From JACZQZ01 sp046756945 (GTDB lineage Bacteria > Pseudomonadota > Alphaproteobacteria > Rhodospirillales > 2-02-FULL-58-16): a stretch of 9,870 bases of DNA. Each line of letters opens with the position of its first letter. The stretch's first letter is position 1. Both the position numbers and the translations under genes were made by a program. The notes under the pieces were generated by a model. It was given only the letters and a program-made list of their open reading frames with translations. It was not told the origin of the DNA and ran no database searches. Shown one piece after another: positions 1 through 5,130 of this stretch. Location: contig JBHHXI010000115.1 of NCBI GenBank assembly GCA_046756945.1, positions 1 through 9,870 of the forward strand, written 5' to 3'.

Positions 1-138
1 CTCACCACTCAGGTCAAAGTCAATCCTGGCGGTTTCGCCCGCCGACACCAGCAGGGCATGGGCAGGAACAGGCTGTAGGGTCAGATACCACGCCAGGGCG
101 GCATACAGGAGGCCACGGGCTTTTCCGGCCGATCGCAT
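1..138 (-). CDS. Secreted protein, N-terminal fragment (runs off window start)
   Basis: Only the first 46 codons are in the window and the frame is open to base 1. The start is ATG at 138-136, preceded on the minus strand by a purine-rich ribosome site (GGGGGAGGAAA) a few bases upstream, which supports this start strongly. The N-terminus reads as a Sec signal peptide: basic residues R2, K6 and R8, a hydrophobic core at about residues 9-21 (GLLYAALAWYLTL), and an Ala-His-Ala signal peptidase I site at 26-28. The mature protein would start near residue 29 and continues as a polar, beta-rich looking segment. No family can be named from 46 residues. The export signal is clear; the function is unknown. 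PEP-CTERM exported proteins often begin this way, but the diagnostic C-terminus lies outside the window. Confidence 0.75.
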   Translation of the reverse strand, partial: MRSAGKARGLLYAALAWYLTLQPVPAHALLVSAGETARIDFDLSGE

Positions 139-518
139 TCCCGTTTCCTCCCCCTTCTCCGCCGGTTGTTCCGGCGCGGTAACCGCGCAACGAGGCATCT
201 TGTCGGTGTGTCGAAATGTTTCCGCGTTCGCCCGGCTCTCCCGCTACCCAAGCCGACACAGATCGAAGAGCGAACGCATATTAACCATACTAATTCATGG
301 AAACAAGGATCAGGCGTAGTCATCCTGTTTTTCCGGGACGCTTATCCCCATCCCGGGGCGCTGCGGGCGGGAAATCGGGACGGCCCGGCGGCGCCGGCGG
401 CGCGGTCGCGAAGATGATGCATCCGCTTGCCGGGGCGCCGGGCGGGCCGACGGCCGCGAAAGCCTTGGAACACCTGGATTTCCCGGATTCCCGGACGATC
501 AACCCCATGGGAGGGGGA
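139..518. other. 380-base gap without a gene
   Basis: No open frame here has a ribosome site or a recognisable product. The stretch holds the leader of the secreted-protein gene, a 15-bp inverted repeat at 174-188 (GCGCGGT, one central base, ACCGCGC) and an AT-rich island at 275-306 containing a candidate minus-strand promoter. The part nearest the tRNA gene (340-518) is GC-rich. On the tRNA strand it shows only a weak four-base-pair stem just after the CCA end, so I cannot name a terminator for the tRNA. Confidence 0.6.
278..306 (-). promoter_or_regulatory. Candidate promoter of the secreted-protein gene with a CtrA-like half-site
   Basis: On the minus strand TTGTTT (306-301) is followed by a 17-base spacer and TAATAT (283-278), matching the sigma-70 hexamers at 3/6 and 4/6 positions. 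The plus-strand sequence TTAACCAT at 281-288 overlaps the -10. This octamer resembles the half-site bound by the alphaproteobacterial cell-cycle regulator CtrA. A transcript starting near 271 would have a leader of about 130 bases. The promoter is an inference from an AT-rich island in GC-rich DNA. The CtrA reading is weaker still, because the second TTAA of the full site is not matched. Confidence 0.3.
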
Positions 519-595
519 TGGGGTGGCTGAGGGGAATCGAACCCCCGACCCCCAGATCCACAATCTGGTGCTCTAACCAACTGAGCTACAGCCAC
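519..595 (-). tRNA. tRNA-His (anticodon GTG)
   Basis: The minus strand folds into a full cloverleaf. The acceptor stem pairs GTGGCTG (595-589) with CAGCCAC (529-523). The D arm uses GCTC/GAGC. The anticodon stem is CCAGA/TCTGG with loop TTGTGGA, giving anticodon GTG (plus-strand bases 559-561). The T arm has the TTCGATT loop. The discriminator base is C73 (522) and CCA is encoded (521-519). The base before the acceptor stem, at 596, is G on the tRNA strand, supplying the extra G-1 that pairs with C73 and is the main identity element for histidyl-tRNA synthetase. The gene carries its own promoter at 611-639 and lies about 60 bases after the small membrane protein gene. Confidence 0.97.
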
Positions 596-610
596 CATCG
601 CGGGGTCCCT

Positions 611-639
611 GATGTAGACCCCTCCCCGCGGCCCGTCAA
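611..639 (-). promoter_or_regulatory. Sigma-70 promoter of tRNA-His
   Basis: On the minus strand TTGACG (639-634, 5/6 to consensus) is separated by exactly 17 bases from TACATC (616-611, 3/6). The predicted start, near 604, lies just ahead of the tRNA 5' end, as expected for a stable RNA with a short leader. The GC-rich stretch between the -10 and the start is typical of stringently controlled stable-RNA promoters. An inverted repeat GGGGTC/GACCCC (602-607 and 617-622) brackets the -10 element. Confidence 0.65.
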
Positions 640-656
640 GCGCCCGCCGGGGCCGC

Positions 657-1004
657 CTATTTCGCCCGGAAACCGTCGCGCACCCAGCGGTAGGTCCGGT
701 AGCAGACGAAGGCCGCGATGACGACGACGACACCGATCACGGCCATTCCCGCCTGGCCGCGTTCCTGCCGCCACCGGCGTTCGGCCATCACCCTTTCTCG
801 GCACAGATAGGCGAACACGACGAACCCTTCATCGCATTCCCGCGCCATCTCCGCTTTGATGGCTTGGCCCTGCTCGGTGGACTCCGGCGGTGGGTCATAG
901 GGACCCGACGCGAAGCGGATGAAGCCGAAAACCACGGCGACGACGATGAACGCCACAATGCCGAGGCGTTCGAATCCTTCCTTGTAGCGTCTGACCGGCC
1001 CCAT
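657..1004 (-). CDS. Small two-helix membrane protein, unknown function
   Basis: The protein is 115 residues with two hydrophobic helices: about 14-32 (LGIVAFIVVAVVFGFIRFA) and 86-103 (GMAVIGVVVVIAAFVC). A charged segment of about 50 residues between them contains two cysteines (C57, C68) and several Arg/Glu. Basic residues precede helix 1 and follow helix 2, so by the positive-inside rule both ends should face the cytoplasm with the middle loop periplasmic. The ATG at 1004-1002 was chosen over longer in-frame starts because the upstream part is low-complexity Arg/Gly/Pro and crosses a promoter-like TATAAT. There is no Shine-Dalgarno sequence. I recognise no family. It could be a small structural or stress membrane protein, but nothing shows a specific role. 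Confidence 0.6.
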   Translation of the reverse strand: MGPVRRYKEGFERLGIVAFIVVAVVFGFIRFASGPYDPPPESTEQGQAIKAEMARECDEGFVVFAYLCRERVMAERRWRQERGQAGMAVIGVVVVIAAFVCYRTYRWVRDGFRAK

Positions 1005-1010
1005 CCGGCG

Positions 1011-1016
1011 ATTATA
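1011..1016 (-). promoter_or_regulatory. TATAAT -10 element placing transcription start at the ATG
   Basis: The minus strand has a perfect TATAAT (1016-1011) followed by CGCCGG and then ATG at 1004. Seven bases from the end of the -10 to the start of transcription would put +1 on the A of the ATG, giving a leaderless mRNA, consistent with the missing ribosome site. The -35 region is poor: CGGGCA at 1039-1034 matches only 3/6. Confidence 0.5.
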
Positions 1017-1114
1017 CACCGGCGCGGCGAAAATGCCCGCCGCGGCGGTGCGCCGTGTTCCGGGCCGGCCGCGGGGACGCCGGGAGGAACGGCGACCGGG
1101 CCGGTGGTCTATCG

Positions 1115-1143
1115 TTGCTCTTTGCGCCGCCGTATACCATAAC
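1115..1143 (+). promoter_or_regulatory. Weak candidate promoter of the aminotransferase gene
   Basis: TTGCTC (1115-1120), a 17-base spacer and CATAAC (1138-1143) match the sigma-70 hexamers at 3/6 and 4/6. The predicted start near 1150 leaves a leader of about 34 bases before the ATG at 1184. It lies in the divergent region shared with the small membrane protein gene. Confidence 0.25.
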
Positions 1144-1183
1144 CTGCTGCCAGTCCACCCACGCGGCACTGAGAGGGATCGCC

Positions 1184-2347
1184 ATGGGACGCATGGCCGC
1201 CGGAATGTCCCGGCTGGGAACGGAATCGGCCTTCGAGGTCCTGGCCCGCGCCAGGGCCCTGGAAGAGGAAGGCCGGGACATCATCAATCTCGGCATCGGC
1301 CAGCCCGACTTCACCACCCCGGAGAACATCGTCGAGGCGGCGGTCAAGGCGCTGCGCGACGGCCATCACGGCTATACCCCGGCCGGCGGCATCGGGCCCC
1401 TGCGCCAGGCCGTCGCCGCCGACATCGAGCAACGCCGCGGCGTCGCCGTCGACCCGGGCCACGTGGTGGTCGTGCCCGGCGGCAAGGTGACCATGTTCTT
1501 CGCCATCATCATGTTCGGCGAGCCGGGGGTGGAGATCCTCTATCCCAACCCCGGGTTTCCCATCTACGAATCGGTCATCAACTTCACCGGCGCCAAGGCC
1601 GTACCCATGCCGCTGCACGAGGAGACCGGCTTCTCGTTCAACGCCGGCGAAGTGCTGGAGCGCATCACCCCGGCGACGCGGCTGATCGTCCTCAACAGTC
1701 CCGCCAACCCCACCGGCGGCGTCGTCCCGCGGGCCGAGATCGAGCGCCTCGTCGAAGGGCTCGAGGCGCACCCCGGCGTCACCATCCTCAGCGACGAGAT
1801 CTACAGCCGCATGCTGTACGACGGCCGCACCCACGTCAGCCTGCTCGAGTACGAGACCATCCGCGACCGCCTCATCCTGCTCGACGGCTGGAGCAAGACC
1901 TATGCCATGACCGGCTGGCGCCTGGGCTACGGTGTGTGGCCGGCGTCCCTGGTGGCAGCGGCGACGCGCCTCGCCATCAACTGCCACAGTTGCGTCAACG
2001 CGGCCTCCCAGTACGCCGGAATCGAGGCGCTCACCGGCCCCCAGGACTCCGTCGAACGCATGGTCGCCGCCTTCGCCGAACGGCGCGGCGTCATCGTCGA
2101 GGCGTTGAACGCCATTCCCGGTTTCCGCTGCTCCGAGCCCGGCGGCGCCTTTTACGCCTTCCCCGACATCACCGGCACCGGCATGGGCGCGGCGGAGCTG
2201 CAGGACAAGCTGCTGGCCGAGGCCGGCGTCGCCACCGTCGCCGGAACCAGTTTCGGCGCCTACGGCGAGGGCTACCTGCGGTTTTCGTACGCCAACAGCA
2301 CGGACAACATCCGCCAGGCCGCGCGGCGCATCGGCGAATGCCTGTGA
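1184..2347 (+). CDS. Class I/II PLP-dependent aminotransferase
   Basis: This 387-residue protein is a complete fold-type I aminotransferase, a cytoplasmic enzyme moving an amino group between an amino acid and a 2-oxo acid through pyridoxal phosphate. Visible family marks, in order, are the N-terminal substrate loop LGIGQPDFTTP, the GYTPAGG segment, NPTG at 175-178, SDEIY with D204 (pyridine nitrogen) and Y207 (PLP oxygen), S237-K238 with K238 as the Schiff-base lysine in the context SKTYAMTGWRLGY, and R366 (YLRFSYA) for the substrate carboxylate. The start at 1184 follows a GAGAGGGA ribosome site, and earlier in-frame ATGs would add about 43 unconserved residues. Substrate cannot be read from sequence: aspartate, alanine, aromatic or diaminopimelate-type reactions are all possible in this subgroup. 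The next gene is glnB 271 bases downstream with its own promoters, so this is probably a separate unit. Confidence 0.93.
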   Translation: MGRMAAGMSRLGTESAFEVLARARALEEEGRDIINLGIGQPDFTTPENIVEAAVKALRDGHHGYTPAGGIGPLRQAVAADIEQRRGVAVDPGHVVVVPGGKVTMFFAIIMFGEPGVEILYPNPGFPIYESVINFTGAKAVPMPLHEETGFSFNAGEVLERITPATRLIVLNSPANPTGGVVPRAEIERLVEGLEAHPGVTILSDEIYSRMLYDGRTHVSLLEYETIRDRLILLDGWSKTYAMTGWRLGYGVWPASLVAAATRLAINCHSCVNAASQYAGIEALTGPQDSVERMVAAFAERRGVIVEALNAIPGFRCSEPGGAFYAFPDITGTGMGAAELQDKLLAEAGVATVAGTSFGAYGEGYLRFSYANSTDNIRQAARRIGECL

Positions 2348-2348
2348 G

Positions 2349-2373
2349 GCCCTTCAGGGCGTGTTTGATTTTT
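2349..2373 (+). terminator. Weak intrinsic terminator after the aminotransferase
   Basis: GCCC (2349-2352), a four-base loop TTCA and GGGC (2357-2360) form a short stem directly after the TGA, followed by a T-rich run GTGTTTGATTTTT. The stem is only four base pairs, so termination may be partial. Confidence 0.35.
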
Positions 2374-2393
2374 AGGCAACTGCATGATAATTA

Positions 2394-2410
2394 GGCACAA
2401 AATATGGCCA
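2394..2410 (+). promoter_or_regulatory. Weak NtrC-like upstream activator site for glnBA
   Basis: The 17-mer has a good left half (GGCAC), an AT-rich centre and a poor right half (GGCCA), against the NtrC pattern TGCAC-N7-GTGCA. It matches about 10 of 17 positions of a classical glnA site as I recall it. Its centre lies about 106 bases upstream of the first predicted sigma-54 start, the distance typical for NtrC enhancer sites. A direct repeat TTAGGCA occurs at 2372-2378 and 2392-2398, 20 bases apart, so the true operator may be that pair instead. Confidence 0.3.
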
Positions 2411-2444
2411 TTCCGCTGCCTGAACGGTGCGGTGACCCTTCGTT

Positions 2445-2464
2445 TTCCCCGGATTTCCGGGGAA
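2445..2464. repeat. 20-bp palindrome between activator region and sigma-54 promoters
   Basis: TTCCCCGGA (2445-2453) and TCCGGGGAA (2456-2464) are perfect 9-base arms around a two-base centre TT. The centre is too small for a stable hairpin loop, so a protein-binding dyad is more likely than a terminator. It sits about 20 bases upstream of the first -24 element. Confidence 0.6.
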
Positions 2465-2481
2465 TCACCGGTCGACGCCGG

Positions 2482-2499
2482 TTGGCACGCGCCATGCTA
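2482..2499 (+). promoter_or_regulatory. Sigma-54 promoter 1 of glnB
   Basis: The sequence TTGGCACGCGCCATGCTA matches the sigma-54 consensus YTGGCACG-N4-TTGCW at every defined position except one (A for the first T). The invariant GG (2484-2485) and GC (2496-2497) have the required ten bases between them. The predicted start is near 2508. Nitrogen-limitation control of glnBA through sigma-54 and NtrC is established in related Rhodospirillales such as Azospirillum and Rhodospirillum. Confidence 0.8.
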
Positions 2500-2503
2500 C
2501 CGT

Positions 2504-2521
2504 TTGGCACGCGCCATGCTA
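2504..2521 (+). promoter_or_regulatory. Sigma-54 promoter 2 of glnB (identical copy)
   Basis: This is the same 18 bases as promoter 1, shifted 22 bases downstream. GG is at 2506-2507 and GC at 2518-2519. The predicted start is near 2530, about 88 bases before the glnB ATG. The start of promoter 1 would fall inside the -24 box of this copy, so both cannot be occupied by polymerase at once. Confidence 0.78.
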
Positions 2522-2541
2522 ATGGACAAGCTAATGGACAA
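2518..2541 (+). repeat. 12-bp perfect tandem duplication
   Basis: GCTAATGGACAA occurs twice back to back (2518-2529 and 2530-2541). The first copy begins in the -12 GC of sigma-54 promoter 2, and the pair spans the predicted transcription start. Confidence 0.95.
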
Positions 2542-2618
2542 GGCGGGCAATCACCTGGCCAGATGACCGCTGCCGGGCGCGCCGGCCGGGCCCATCAGAC
2601 GGAGGGGCGCACGACCCG

Positions 2619-2957
2619 ATGAAAAAGATCGAAGCCGTCATCAAGCCCTTCAAGCTGGACGAGGTGAAGGAGGCGCTGCACGACATCGGCCTGCAAGGCA
2701 TCACCGTCCTCGAGGCCAAGGGTTTCGGCCGCCAGAAGGGCCACACGGAGCTGTACCGCGGGGCCGAGTACGTGGTCGATTTCCTGCCCAAGGTGAAGAT
2801 CGAGCTGGTCGTCGACGACCAGTTGCTGGAAAGGGCCATCGAGGCCATCCAGCGGGCGGCCTACACGGGCCGCATCGGCGACGGCAAGATCTTCGTTTGC
2901 CCGGTGGAAGAGGCCATCCGGGTACGCACCGGGGAAAGGGGCAAGGATGCCATCTAG
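2619..2957 (+). CDS. glnB: Nitrogen regulatory protein P-II
   Basis: The protein is 112 residues, the usual PII length, starting with the canonical MKKIEAVIKPFKLDEVKEAL. PII is a cytoplasmic trimer that senses 2-oxoglutarate and ATP/ADP and signals to GlnE, NtrB and other targets. The T-loop (about 37-55) carries Y51, the residue uridylylated by GlnD. The B-loop signature TGRIGDGKIFV runs from 83 to 93 and binds nucleotide. The N-terminus fixes the start at 2619, although the ribosome site GGAGGGG (2601-2607) lies unusually far upstream. glnA follows after 80 bases on the same strand, the classic alphaproteobacterial glnBA order, driven by the duplicated sigma-54 promoters. GlnB rather than GlnK is favoured by linkage to glnA; amtB is absent here. 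Confidence 0.97.
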   Translation: MKKIEAVIKPFKLDEVKEALHDIGLQGITVLEAKGFGRQKGHTELYRGAEYVVDFLPKVKIELVVDDQLLERAIEAIQRAAYTGRIGDGKIFVCPVEEAIRVRTGERGKDAI

Positions 2958-3037
2958 CAGCACGCTTAAGTCGTTGGTCCATTGGAAAACCGCCATTTGT
3001 TGATTGCGCGAAGATTACGGGAGGAGGAACCCCAACC

Positions 3038-4468
3038 ATGTCGTTGAACTGCAAGAACCCAGACGATGTCCTCAAGGCCATGAAGGACAACGACGTCCGC
3101 ATGGTGGACGTGCGTTTCGCGGACCTTCCCGGCGTCTGGCAACATTTCTCGGTGCCGCCGCACTGCGTCGACGCGGACACCTTCGACGAGGGCATCGGCT
3201 TCGACGGATCCTCGATCCGCGGCTTCCAGGCGATTCAGGAAAGCGACATGATGGTGGTCCCCGACGCGGAGACCGCGTTCCTCGATCCCTTCACCGCGGT
3301 GCCGACCCTGGTGCTGATCTGCAACGTGCGCGATCCGGTGACCGGGCAGCCTTACAGCCGCGATGCCCGCTACATCGCGCAAAAGGCGGAGGCCCATCTG
3401 AAAAGCGCCGGCGTCGCCGATGTCGCCTATTTTGGCCCCGAAGCCGAGTTTTTCGTGTTCAACGACGTGCGCTACGGACAGGGCACCAACTACGCCTTCT
3501 ATACCGTTGATTCGACCGAGGGCAACTGGGCGACCGGCAAGGAGGAGGACCCCAACCTGGGCCACAAGCCGCGCCCCAAGGAAGGCTACTTCCCCTGCCC
3601 GCCCACGGACAGCCTGCAGGACATCCGCACCGAGATGGTGCTCACCATGGAGGAGATCGGCATCCCCACCGAATGCCACCACCATGAGGTGGCCACCGGC
3701 GGCCAGGGCGAGATCGCCATGCGCTTCGCGGCCCTTACGCGCATGGCCGACAACCTGATGAAGTACAAGTACGTGGTCAAGAACGTGGCCCACACCTACG
3801 GCATGACGGCGACGTTCATGCCCAAGCCCCTGTTCGAGGACAACGGGTCCGGCATGCACGTCCACCAGAGCCTGTGGAAGGGGGACAGCAACCTGTTCTT
3901 CAGCGAATCCGACTACGCGGGCCTGAGCGAACTGGGCCGCTACTACGTCGGCGGGCTGCTCAAGCACGCGGCGGCGCTGCTCGCCATCTGCGCGCCGACC
4001 ACCAATTCCTATCACCGCCTGGTTCCCGGCTTCGAGGCGCCGATCAACCTGGTGTATTCGCAGCGCAACCGGTCGGCGTGCTGCCGCATCCCCATGTACA
4101 CGTCCGACCCCAAGGCGAAGCGCGTCGAGTTCCGCCCGTCGGACCCGTCGACCAACGGCTACCTCGCCTTTTCCGCCATGCTCATGGCGGGGCTCGACGG
4201 CATCGAAAACAAGATCGACCCCGGCGCCCCCATCGACAAGAACCTTTACGACCTGCCGCCCGAGGAGGCGGCGGCGGTGAAATCGACTCCGGCCTCGCTG
4301 GAAGAGGCCCTGGACGCGCTCGAGGCCGACCACGCCTTCCTGCTCAAAGGCGACGTCTTCACCAAGGACATCATCGAGATGTGGTTGTCGTACAAGCGGG
4401 AAAACGAGATCGATGCGCTGCGCGTGAGACCGCACCCGTACGAGTTCTTCCTCTACTACGACATCTAA
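3038..4468 (+). CDS. glnA: Type I glutamine synthetase
   Basis: This 476-residue enzyme makes glutamine from glutamate, ammonia and ATP; the family forms cytoplasmic dodecamers. Visible marks are the latch loop GFDGSSIRG with D56 (E. coli D50), metal ligands in GPEAEFFVF with E135 and E137, the ammonia-channel region HHHEVA, NGSGMHVHQSL, PGFEAP with E333 (E. coli E327), the phosphate-binding NRSA segment, and KNLYDLPPEE with Y404 as the adenylylation tyrosine (E. coli Y397). The ATG at 3038 follows a GGAGGAGG ribosome site; the in-frame extension upstream overlaps glnB and is unconserved. Oddities: the usual R-x-PDP-x-x-NPY motif reads RPSDPSTNGY. Several stretches (PGVWQHFSVP near the N-terminus, YEFFLYYDI at the C-terminus) resemble GSI proteins of Deltaproteobacteria and Nitrospirae more than Azospirillum-type GlnA. 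Confidence 0.97.
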   Translation: MSLNCKNPDDVLKAMKDNDVRMVDVRFADLPGVWQHFSVPPHCVDADTFDEGIGFDGSSIRGFQAIQESDMMVVPDAETAFLDPFTAVPTLVLICNVRDPVTGQPYSRDARYIAQKAEAHLKSAGVADVAYFGPEAEFFVFNDVRYGQGTNYAFYTVDSTEGNWATGKEEDPNLGHKPRPKEGYFPCPPTDSLQDIRTEMVLTMEEIGIPTECHHHEVATGGQGEIAMRFAALTRMADNLMKYKYVVKNVAHTYGMTATFMPKPLFEDNGSGMHVHQSLWKGDSNLFFSESDYAGLSELGRYYVGGLLKHAAALLAICAPTTNSYHRLVPGFEAPINLVYSQRNRSACCRIPMYTSDPKAKRVEFRPSDPSTNGYLAFSAMLMAGLDGIENKIDPGAPIDKNLYDLPPEEAAAVKSTPASLEEALDALEADHAFLLKGDVFTKDIIEMWLSYKRENEIDALRVRPHPYEFFLYYDI

Positions 4469-4482
4469 TACCAAGGACCGCT

Positions 4483-4502
4483 CGGCGGGCCGCCCACCGC
4501 CG
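4483..4502 (+). terminator. Possible glnA terminator
   Basis: CGGCGG (4483-4488) pairs with CCGCCG (4497-4502) around an eight-base loop, 14 bases after the glnA stop. It is followed by GGGTATTT, a poor T tract. The inner sequence can also fold as GGCGGGCCGCC, so the exact structure is uncertain. Confidence 0.4.
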
Positions 4503-4515
4503 GGGTATTTCCGGT

Positions 4516-4530
4516 CCCCGCCTACCGGGG
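4516..4530. terminator. Hairpin at the end of the small secreted-protein gene
   Basis: CCCCG (4516-4520) and CGGGG (4526-4530) form a five-base-pair stem with a five-base loop overlapping the TAG stop of the minus-strand gene. It lies between convergent genes and has no T run on either strand, so it may be only a pausing or 3'-end-protecting structure. Confidence 0.3.
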
Positions 4531-4887
4531 AAGCGCGACCGCCTGTTCCCGGCCCCCGTAGCCGTGCACCTTGTCGTGGGCGCGCACCGTCACCCGGTCG
4601 ACCCCGGCCGGGATGCGCAGCCCCGAGAGACTACGCGTGAACGGCTGCTCGCCTTCGTGGGGATGGAACAGGACCCGCGTCCCCAGCACGGTGCCGTCGG
4701 GGGCGACGACGTCCCACCTGTCCGCGTAGTGGTCCCAGCCGGTGTCGGCATGGCGCACCGTGACGTCGAATTCATAGGTGCCCGCGGCGCTTTTCGTCGC
4801 CTTGACATCGAGCACGTCGGCCTCCCCGGCGACGGCGGCGGCGGGCACGAGCGCCAGCACGAAAAGAATGATCGACGGTCCACGCAT
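4522..4887 (-). CDS. Small secreted protein, conserved hypothetical
   Basis: The product is 121 residues. The ATG at 4887-4885 was chosen because a strong ribosome site (AAGGGGAGGAA) lies just upstream and the protein then starts directly with a signal peptide: M-R, a hydrophobic core (SIILFVLALVPAAA) and an Ala-Val-Ala cleavage site at 18-20. A start 12 codons further upstream is possible but has no such support. The mature part of about 101 residues has alternating polar and hydrophobic residues suggesting an all-beta fold, with no cysteine. Recognisable stretches are GTYEFDVTVRHADTGWDHY, DGTVLGTRVLFHPH and VTVRAHDKVHGYGG, the last rich in His and Gly. I recall similar uncharacterised proteins in other proteobacteria but know no function; periplasmic location is inferred. 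Confidence 0.8.
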   Translation of the reverse strand: MRGPSIILFVLALVPAAAVAGEADVLDVKATKSAAGTYEFDVTVRHADTGWDHYADRWDVVAPDGTVLGTRVLFHPHEGEQPFTRSLSGLRIPAGVDRVTVRAHDKVHGYGGREQAVALPR

Positions 4888-5079
4888 CGGCGTTCCTCCC
4901 CTTGGCAGTGCGTATCCAGACACCTTCCCGCGATCAAAACCCCAGGATTTCCCTAGGATAAATGTTGCCCGTTCGTTCGGGTTATGTCGGTCGTCTATTC
5001 CTCCGGCCGCCGGGCCGTTGCCGGTCAGGATATATCCGCGACAGGGCCCATGTCCCGCACCGGTCCCGTCCGCCTGAAA

Positions 5080-5117
5080 CCCGACAAGTGGTCGGGGACA
5101 TTCCGGGGAAACCCCGG
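5080..5117 (-). terminator. Paired hairpins downstream of the thioesterase gene
   Basis: Read on the minus strand after the thioesterase stop, the first stem is CCGGGG/CCCCGG with a three-base loop (5117-5103). The second is CCCGAC/GTCGGG with a five-base loop (5096-5080) and is followed by GTTTC. The T tract is short, so this is either a weak intrinsic terminator or a 3'-end stabiliser. The plus strand has no gene here that would need it. Confidence 0.4.
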
Positions 5118-5130
5118 CGGCAGCCGGTTT

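Larger units (their letters stand above)
2482..2521 (+). repeat. 18-bp perfect direct repeat, period 22 bp
   Basis: Bases 2482-2499 and 2504-2521 are identical and separated by four bases (CCGT). The repeat coincides exactly with the two sigma-54 promoter cores, so it is a duplication of a regulatory element and not neutral sequence. Confidence 0.95.

Noticed and set aside
1033..2394. Plus-strand open frame of 453 codons overlapping the aminotransferase in another frame
   Set aside because: The translation is an Arg/Pro/His-rich out-of-frame product. The aminotransferase frame carries all PLP motifs.
2482..2541. Direct repeats considered as a CRISPR or minisatellite fragment
   Set aside because: There are only two copies of each unit, the spacer is four bases or none, and the first repeat is exactly a sigma-54 core promoter.
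2384..2566. Short open frames across the glnB promoter region
   Set aside because: They run through the sigma-54 repeats and duplicated 12-mers, have no ribosome site and show no protein-like composition.
2966..4474. Minus-strand open frame of 502 codons opposite glnA
   Set aside because: It mirrors glnA codon structure, has no conserved motif or start signal, and covers the glnA ribosome site; a GC-bias artefact.
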